Positions 59,497 to 64,000 of a stretch of 64,000 nt of DNA are shown here, piece by piece; position 1 is the stretch's first letter, and each line of letters begins with the position of its first letter. Location: the NCBI RefSeq assembly GCF_023954335.1, contig NZ_JAMLIE010000005.1:62001-126000 (forward strand). Reading direction: 5' to 3'. The stretch comes from Aquamicrobium sp. (lineage in GTDB: Bacteria > Pseudomonadota > Alphaproteobacteria > Rhizobiales > Rhizobiaceae). A program made the translations under genes and the position numbers. Under the pieces are notes generated by a model. It made no database searches. It was not told the origin of the DNA and was given only the letters and a program-made list of their open reading frames with translations.

Positions 59497-60986
59497 CGCC
59501 GATTCTCGAAATGCGCGGCCTGACCAAGCTCTATGCGCGGGTGCCGGCCGTCGAGGACATCAACTTCACGCTGATGCCGGGCGAGGTCCACGCGCTGCTC
59601 GGCGAGAACGGCGCCGGCAAGTCGACGCTCACCAAGATGATCGCCGGCGTGGTAGAGCCGAGCGCGGGCGAGATCCTGCTCGAGGGCAGCCCCGTCCATC
59701 TGCGCACCCCGGCCGCCGCGCTCGAGGCCGGCATCGCCATGGTGTTCCAGGAGACGAGCCTCGTGCCGTCGATGACCGTGGCGCAGAACCTGTTCATGGG
59801 CAACGAGCGGTTCTTCAACCGCCTGCGCGGCATCAACATCGCCGCGCAGCAGTTCATGCAGTCGCTGAACTTCCAGGTCGACCCGACGGCGATGGTGCAG
59901 ACCCTCGGCGCAGCCAAGAAGCAGATGATCGAGATCGCCCGCGCCATGCTGTCCAACGCGCGCGTGATCGTGTTCGACGAGCCGACCGCGACGCTGACGC
60001 CGGAGGAGAAGAAGCACTTCTTCGACCTCGTGCGCACGCTCAAAGGGCGCGGCGTCGCCATCATCTTCATCAGCCACGCGCTGGAGGAGGCGCTGGCGAT
60101 CTCCGACCGCATCACCATCCTGCGCGACGGCCGGCACGTGGTGACGGACGCGACCGCGAATTTCGACCGCGCGCGCATCGTCCAGTCCATGGTCGGCCGC
60201 AGCCTGTCGGAAGAGCTCTACGGCAAGAAGAAGGATTTCGTGCGCCCGCCGGGCGAGCGCATCCTCCAGGTGTCGAACCTGCGCGTCGGCAACATGGTGC
60301 GCAACAACTCGCTGTCGGTGTTCGCCGGGCAGGTGACGGGCATCTTCGGCCTCGTCGGCTCGGGCCGCACCGAGACCTTCAAGGTCGTCGCCGGCGCGAT
60401 CAAGCGCAACTATCTCAACGGCGGCGAGGTGTTCATCCGCGGCAAGCGGGTGCGCTACCGGGTGCCGGCCCAGAGTCTCAGCGAAAAGGTCGCCTACATC
60501 ACCGAGGACCGCAAGATCGAGGGTTTCTTCGAGACCATGTCGATCAAGGCCAACATCTTCATCGGCAAGCTGGCCAAGGCGGGCTGGCGCGCCTTCTGGC
60601 TAAGCCGTTCGCAGATGAACCGTGTCGGCGAGGAATGGGCGAAGTCGCTGCATATCCGCGCCGTCAGCAAGGACGCCAAGGTGATCGAGCTGTCGGGCGG
60701 CAACCAGCAGAAGGTGGTGATCGCCAAGTCGCTGATCCAGGACCCGGACCTCATCATCTTCGACGAGCCGACGCGCGGCGTCGACGTCGGCGCCATCGCC
60801 GAGATCCACCAGATGATCAACCGGCTGGCCGACGAGGGCAAGGCGGTGGTGGTCATCTCCTCCTACCTGCCGGAGGTCATGCAGCTCTCCGACCGGCTGC
60901 TCGTCGCCCGGCAGGGGCGCGTCGTCGAGGAATTCTCGCCGAAGGACGCCACCGAGGAGAACCTGATGTACGCGGCGGTGCACTAG
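59493..60986 (+). CDS. Sugar-type ABC transporter ATP-binding protein (RbsA/MglA class), orphan
   Basis: A 497-residue double ATPase: first domain Walker A GENGAGKST and Walker B VIVFDEPTA; second domain GLVGSGRTE, signature LSGGNQQK and LIIFDEPTRGVDVG. This class powers ribose/galactose-type importers. SD GGAGGG precedes the ATG, which overlaps the upstream stop (ATGA). No permease or binding protein follows: the next sequence is the intergenic repeat, so the transporter is incomplete in this window. Confidence 0.92.
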   Translation: MTPILEMRGLTKLYARVPAVEDINFTLMPGEVHALLGENGAGKSTLTKMIAGVVEPSAGEILLEGSPVHLRTPAAALEAGIAMVFQETSLVPSMTVAQNLFMGNERFFNRLRGINIAAQQFMQSLNFQVDPTAMVQTLGAAKKQMIEIARAMLSNARVIVFDEPTATLTPEEKKHFFDLVRTLKGRGVAIIFISHALEEALAISDRITILRDGRHVVTDATANFDRARIVQSMVGRSLSEELYGKKKDFVRPPGERILQVSNLRVGNMVRNNSLSVFAGQVTGIFGLVGSGRTETFKVVAGAIKRNYLNGGEVFIRGKRVRYRVPAQSLSEKVAYITEDRKIEGFFETMSIKANIFIGKLAKAGWRAFWLSRSQMNRVGEEWAKSLHIRAVSKDAKVIELSGGNQQKVVIAKSLIQDPDLIIFDEPTRGVDVGAIAEIHQMINRLADEGKAVVVISSYLPEVMQLSDRLLVARQGRVVEEFSPKDATEENLMYAAVH

Positions 60987-61021
60987 GCGCGGCGCGCCTT
61001 ATGTGCATCACCGGCACCGCC

Positions 61022-61074
61022 CGCGCTGCCCCTCATCCGGCTGCCGCCACCTTCTCCCCGTGAACGGGGAGAAG
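61022..61074 (+). repeat. Rhizobial palindromic intergenic repeat (copy 2)
   Basis: Same element as at 58129, same orientation: CGCTGCCCCTCATCCGG, a short spacer and CTTCTCCCCGTGAACGGGGAGAAG. It begins 36 bases after the ABC ATPase stop. Confidence 0.85.
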
Positions 61075-61143
61075 AGAGCTATCGTCCTTGCTTTCGCCAA
61101 TCGCAAGCGTGGCAAATAGGACGTGGCGGTGTGGCCCGCATTC

Positions 61144-61198
61144 CTTCTCCCCGTTCACGGGGAGAAGGTGCCCGAAGGGCGGATGAGGGGCAGCGCGA
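61144..61198 (-). repeat. Rhizobial palindromic intergenic repeat (copy 3, inverted)
   Basis: Inverted copy: CTTCTCCCCGTTCACGGGGAGAAG then GCGGATGAGGGGCAGCGCG. With copy 2 it forms a large inverted pair around 69 bases, able to fold into a long hairpin in RNA from either strand. Confidence 0.85.
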
Positions 61199-61238
61199 CG
61201 GTGGGAGTCAGGTCCCTTCGCGGGCCATCGGCCGCGCC

Positions 61239-61907
61239 TCAGGCGCCGGCTTCGGGGGAGACCTTGAGGCTGGCGCCGGTCAGCAGGCGGTAGGTCTCGA
61301 CCGCAGCGTCGCGGAGGGCGCGCCGGGCGGCCATGTCGGGCGCGTAGTGGATCTGCATCGCCGAATAGGCGCGTATGCCGAGAAGCTGGTAGATCAGGCA
61401 ATCGACCTGCCGCGCGTCGAGGGCGCGCATCCAGCCCTCGCGCATGGCGCGGCCGAAAGTCCGGCGATAGCCCTCGACGATGTTGGCCATGTGAGCGCTG
61501 TGCGCGCGCGGCGCGAAGATCTCGGATTCGTAGAGGATGCGGTAGAACCCGTCATTCTCGATCACGTAGTTCAGGAACGCCTCGAAGCGGACGATCTCGC
61601 GCTCCATGCCCGAGGGCACGTTGCGCGCGACCCGCTCGACCGCCTCGCGCATGCGCAGGCCCTCATAGGGCAGGAGTTCGTCGAAAAGCGCCTGGCGGTC
61701 CTCGAAATAATTGTAGAAGGTGCCGTGCGCCACCCCGGCCTGGTCGGCGATCTTGGCGACGGCGGCGGCGGCGTAGCCTTCGGCGGCGACGACCGCGCAT
61801 CCGGCGTTGAGCAGGCTGCCGCGGGTCAGGCGGGCCTTCTCCTCCCGGCTCAGGCGGCGGCGCCGGGGCTTGTGGAGCGAGGGTGGCGGGGCTGCGGCGT
61901 CGGGCAC
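61239..61907 (-). CDS. TetR-family transcriptional regulator
   Basis: A 222-residue TetR protein: basic start, HTH (RGSLLNAGCAVVAAEGYAAAAVAKIADQAGVAHGTFYNYFEDRQALFDEL, residues 29-78) and an all-helical ligand domain. Located beside the acyl-CoA synthetase and acyl-CoA dehydrogenase genes on the same strand, it probably senses an acyl-CoA and represses them. Confidence 0.9.
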   Translation of the reverse strand: MPDAAAPPPSLHKPRRRRLSREEKARLTRGSLLNAGCAVVAAEGYAAAAVAKIADQAGVAHGTFYNYFEDRQALFDELLPYEGLRMREAVERVARNVPSGMEREIVRFEAFLNYVIENDGFYRILYESEIFAPRAHSAHMANIVEGYRRTFGRAMREGWMRALDARQVDCLIYQLLGIRAYSAMQIHYAPDMAARRALRDAAVETYRLLTGASLKVSPEAGA

Positions 61908-61914
61908 GTCTTCG

Positions 61915-63447
61915 TCATCCCTCCTGCGCGTTCAGGGAACCCGAGGCGTCAAGCTCGCGCAGGGTGCGCTTGAGCACCTTGCCCGATGGATTGCGCGGGA
62001 GGTTGGGCAAAAGCACCATGTCTTTCGGGCACTTGAAGCCGGCGAGGCTTATCCGGCAATGGTCGAGCAATTGCTGATAAGTCAGCGACTGGCCTTCCGC
62101 AAGCACAATCGCGGCGACCGCCACCTCGCCCCAGCGCGGGTGCGGCCGGGCGAAGACTGCCGCCTCGCGCACTGCCGGATGGGCGTAGACCACCCGCTCC
62201 ACCTCGGAGGAGGCGATGTTCTCGCCCCCCGAGATGATCATGTCCTTCTGGCGGTCGGTGATGTAGAGGAAGCCCTCCTCGTCGAGATAGCCGACGTCGC
62301 CCGAGCGCATGAAGCCGTCGGCATGGAAGGTCTCGGCGGTCTTGTCGGGATCACGCCAGTACTCGCGCATCACCTTGGGGCCGCGCATGCAGATCTCGCC
62401 CTCCTCGCCGGGCGGCAGCCGGTTGCCGGCCTCGTCGCGGATCTCGATCTCGACGAAGCGCAGGGCGCGGCCGACCGAGCCGATCCTGTCGAACTCGCGG
62501 CCCGGCTCCATCAGCGTGTCGCCCGAGACCGTCTCGGTCATGCCGTAGGCATCGATGTAGCGGGCGGAGGGGAAGCGCTCGAAGAAGGCGCGGATGCGCG
62601 TCTCGGGCGTGCGCTCGCCGCCGGCGATGCACCAGCGCAGGCTCGACGTGTCCGGCAGGCCGTCCTCGGGCAGCGCCAGTATGTCGTTGGCCATCACCGG
62701 GGCGAGCCAGACGCCCTCGATCTTCTCGCGCGCAACGGCCTCCAGCACCGCGCGCGGCTCGTAGTCGCGCAGCACCACCAGCGTGCCGCCGGCGAGATGG
62801 ACGCCGAGGCCCGGCAGGTCGCTGCCGCCGACATGGTAGAGCGGCCCGACGACGAGCAGCCGCGTCGTCTCATTGAGGCCGAGCGCCAGCACGTGGTCGA
62901 AGCATTTCCAGTAGAAATTGTCGTATGTATGGACGACGCCCTTCGGCCGCGACGTGGTGCCGGAGGTGTACATCAGGCGGAAGAGGTCGTCGCGCCCGCG
63001 CGGGGTAGCGGGAATGCGCCGCCGCCCGCCTGCCGGGTCGAGCAGCGCCGCGCCGATGTCGGCCTGTGCCGCCGCATTGAGCACGATCGTCGGCAGCCTC
63101 GCCCCGGAAGCCTCGGCCTCGAAGATGTCGTCGGCAATGAGGAGCGTCGCGCCGGCATGGTTGGCGATGTAGTCGACCTCGTCGGCCGAGAGGCGGAAGT
63201 TCAGCGGCAGCACCACCGCGCCGAGATGGCTGATCGCGTAGATCAGCTCGACGAAGGCGGGGCTGTTCTTCATCATCAGCGCGACGATCGCGCCTTCGCC
63301 CACCCCGCGCTCCGAAAGGGCGGCGGCCAGATGCAGCACCCGTTCCTCCAGCGTGCGCCAGTCGAGGCGCTGCCCGCCGAAGACGAGCGCCTCGGCCTCA
63401 GGCCGCTGGCGCGCATTGACCGAAAGATGGCCGGTGAGGTTGAACAT
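61915..63447 (-). CDS. Acyl-CoA synthetase (AMP-dependent ligase)
   Basis: A 510-residue ANL-superfamily ligase: LMYTSGTTSRPKGVVHT (phosphate loop), YGMTETVSG, DGFMRSGDVGYLDEEGFLYITDRQKDMIISGGENI and the adenylation Lys in NPSGKVLKRTLRE. It activates a carboxylic acid to its CoA thioester with ATP. GGAGG precedes the ATG at 63447; the longer frame is Arg-rich and lacks homology. Between the TetR gene and an acyl-CoA dehydrogenase, it should start a beta-oxidation-like route. Confidence 0.93.
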   Translation of the reverse strand: MFNLTGHLSVNARQRPEAEALVFGGQRLDWRTLEERVLHLAAALSERGVGEGAIVALMMKNSPAFVELIYAISHLGAVVLPLNFRLSADEVDYIANHAGATLLIADDIFEAEASGARLPTIVLNAAAQADIGAALLDPAGGRRRIPATPRGRDDLFRLMYTSGTTSRPKGVVHTYDNFYWKCFDHVLALGLNETTRLLVVGPLYHVGGSDLPGLGVHLAGGTLVVLRDYEPRAVLEAVAREKIEGVWLAPVMANDILALPEDGLPDTSSLRWCIAGGERTPETRIRAFFERFPSARYIDAYGMTETVSGDTLMEPGREFDRIGSVGRALRFVEIEIRDEAGNRLPPGEEGEICMRGPKVMREYWRDPDKTAETFHADGFMRSGDVGYLDEEGFLYITDRQKDMIISGGENIASSEVERVVYAHPAVREAAVFARPHPRWGEVAVAAIVLAEGQSLTYQQLLDHCRISLAGFKCPKDMVLLPNLPRNPSGKVLKRTLRELDASGSLNAQEG

Positions 63448-63473
63448 CGGGACCTCCTCCTTCGCTTCGCGCC

Positions 63474-64000
63474 TCAATAGGATCGGGGTAGCCCGAGATT
63501 CACCGTCGAGATGTAGTTGAGGATCATCTCTTCGGAAACCGGGGCGAAGCGGAACAGGCGCGCGTCGCGCCACAGCCGCTCGGCATGCGTCTCGCGCGAG
63601 TAGCCCATGCCGCCCATGACCTGCATCGCCTGCTCGGCCGCACCCGAGGCCGCCTGCGAGGCGATCAGCTTGGCGGCGTTGCTCTCCGAGCCGAAGGGCA
63701 GGCCGCGGTCGAAATTCGACGCCGCCTTGAGGTTGAGCAGGCGCGCCGCCTCGAGCTCCGCCCAGCGCTGGGCGAGCGGGAATTGCAGCCCCTGATAGCT
63801 GCCGATCGGGCGGCTTCCGAACACCTTGCGCTCGCGCGCGTAGTCGACCGCGAGCCGCAGGGCCAGCGCCCCGGTGCCGACGAGGCCGGAGGTGGTGACG
63901 ATGCGCTCGCAGTTGAGGATGTCGAGGAGTTGCGGCCAGCCGCCGTCGATGGTGCCGATCACCTCGGCGTCGCTGGCGAAGACGCGGTCGAGATAGACCA
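63474..64000 (-). CDS. Acyl-CoA dehydrogenase, 5' part beyond the window
   Basis: The minus frame is open through the right edge; the visible C-terminal 175 residues show VYLDRVFASDAEVIG, a helix bundle with RERKVFGSRPIGSYQGLQF, and the terminal MQVMGGMGYSRETHAERLWRD of acyl-CoA dehydrogenases. The GYSRE region contributes to the FAD site. First gene of the acyl-CoA synthetase / TetR unit, 26 bases upstream of the synthetase start. Confidence 0.92.
   Translation of the reverse strand, partial: VYLDRVFASDAEVIGTIDGGWPQLLDILNCERIVTTSGLVGTGALALRLAVDYARERKVFGSRPIGSYQGLQFPLAQRWAELEAARLLNLKAASNFDRGLPFGSESNAAKLIASQAASGAAEQAMQVMGGMGYSRETHAERLWRDARLFRFAPVSEEMILNYISTVNLGLPRSY

Noticed and set aside
58800..60986. 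A 728-codon frame fusing a propeller shadow with the ABC ATPase
   Set aside because: The first part is out of frame with the propeller gene and noise-like; the ATPase has its own SD site and ATG at 59493.
61022..61198. Palindromic repeats as a CRISPR array or insertion-sequence ends
   Set aside because: No regular spacers and no transposase; unit structure matches dispersed rhizobial intergenic palindromes.

Overview
The window is G+C-rich, densely packed bacterial DNA with many ATGA or GTGA gene overlaps. A repABC replication and partition operon (repA, repB, repC on the minus strand, 42981-46929), numerous TRAP and ABC uptake systems, FCD-type GntR, LysR and RpiR regulators, and rhizobial-style palindromic intergenic repeats point to the Alphaproteobacteria, most likely the Hyphomicrobiales (Rhizobiales). 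repABC means the piece belongs to a megaplasmid or chromid. No rRNA, tRNA or CRISPR array was seen.

Layout. 1-3971: 3' part of a very large WG-repeat / beta-propeller / caspase-like protein. 3961-14908: a long minus-strand operon (two guanidino-modifying amidinotransferase-family enzymes, an Asp/Glu-racemase-fold enzyme, a creatininase-family hydrolase and a complete BMP-type ABC importer) with a LysR regulator and a divergent carbamoylase-type hydrolase. It looks like uptake and breakdown of a guanidino, ureido or cyclic-amidine compound. 14984-22161: GntR regulator, a TRAP importer followed by an HD-domain protein, and a divergent CitE-like lyase / CoA-transferase / isochorismatase-family operon. 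22162-25790: scrambled gene remnants, a membrane diguanylate cyclase, and a TPP-riboswitch-controlled thiX-thiY pair without its ATPase. 25847-31451: GlcG-like protein, two genes truncated head-to-head at about 26990 (solute-binding protein and amidohydrolase), M20 hydrolase, SDR and ArgE-like deacetylase. 31478-37459: CapA-like protein, second TRAP importer, PuuE-like deacetylase, divergent RpiR regulator.

37532-49176 is the replicon-maintenance core: scpB plus a DUF1403 gene, a perfect 15-bp-arm palindrome, vapBC, a tyrosine recombinase overlapping vapC, a WGR protein, an LLM flavin oxidoreductase, repABC with its antisense RNA and two parS-like 16-mers, and hipBA with four operator palindromes spaced exactly 27 bp apart.

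49257-58046: DyP peroxidase, a membrane protein, and a LysR-linked set (CoA-transferase, CitE-type lyase, MmgE/PrpD protein, acyl-CoA dehydrogenase, MaoC/FAS1-like hydratase) matching the known itaconate (C5 dicarboxylate) degradation genes. 58129-61198: fragment of a strictosidine-synthase-like / sugar ABC operon bracketed by copies of one palindromic repeat. 61239-64000: TetR regulator, acyl-CoA synthetase and a right-edge-truncated acyl-CoA dehydrogenase.

Taken together this is an accessory catabolic replicon: several self-contained uptake-plus-degradation cassettes, each with its own regulator, around a replication/partition/addiction core. Coordinates of starts were adjusted by hand to Shine-Dalgarno (SD) sites, overlaps and family N-termini.
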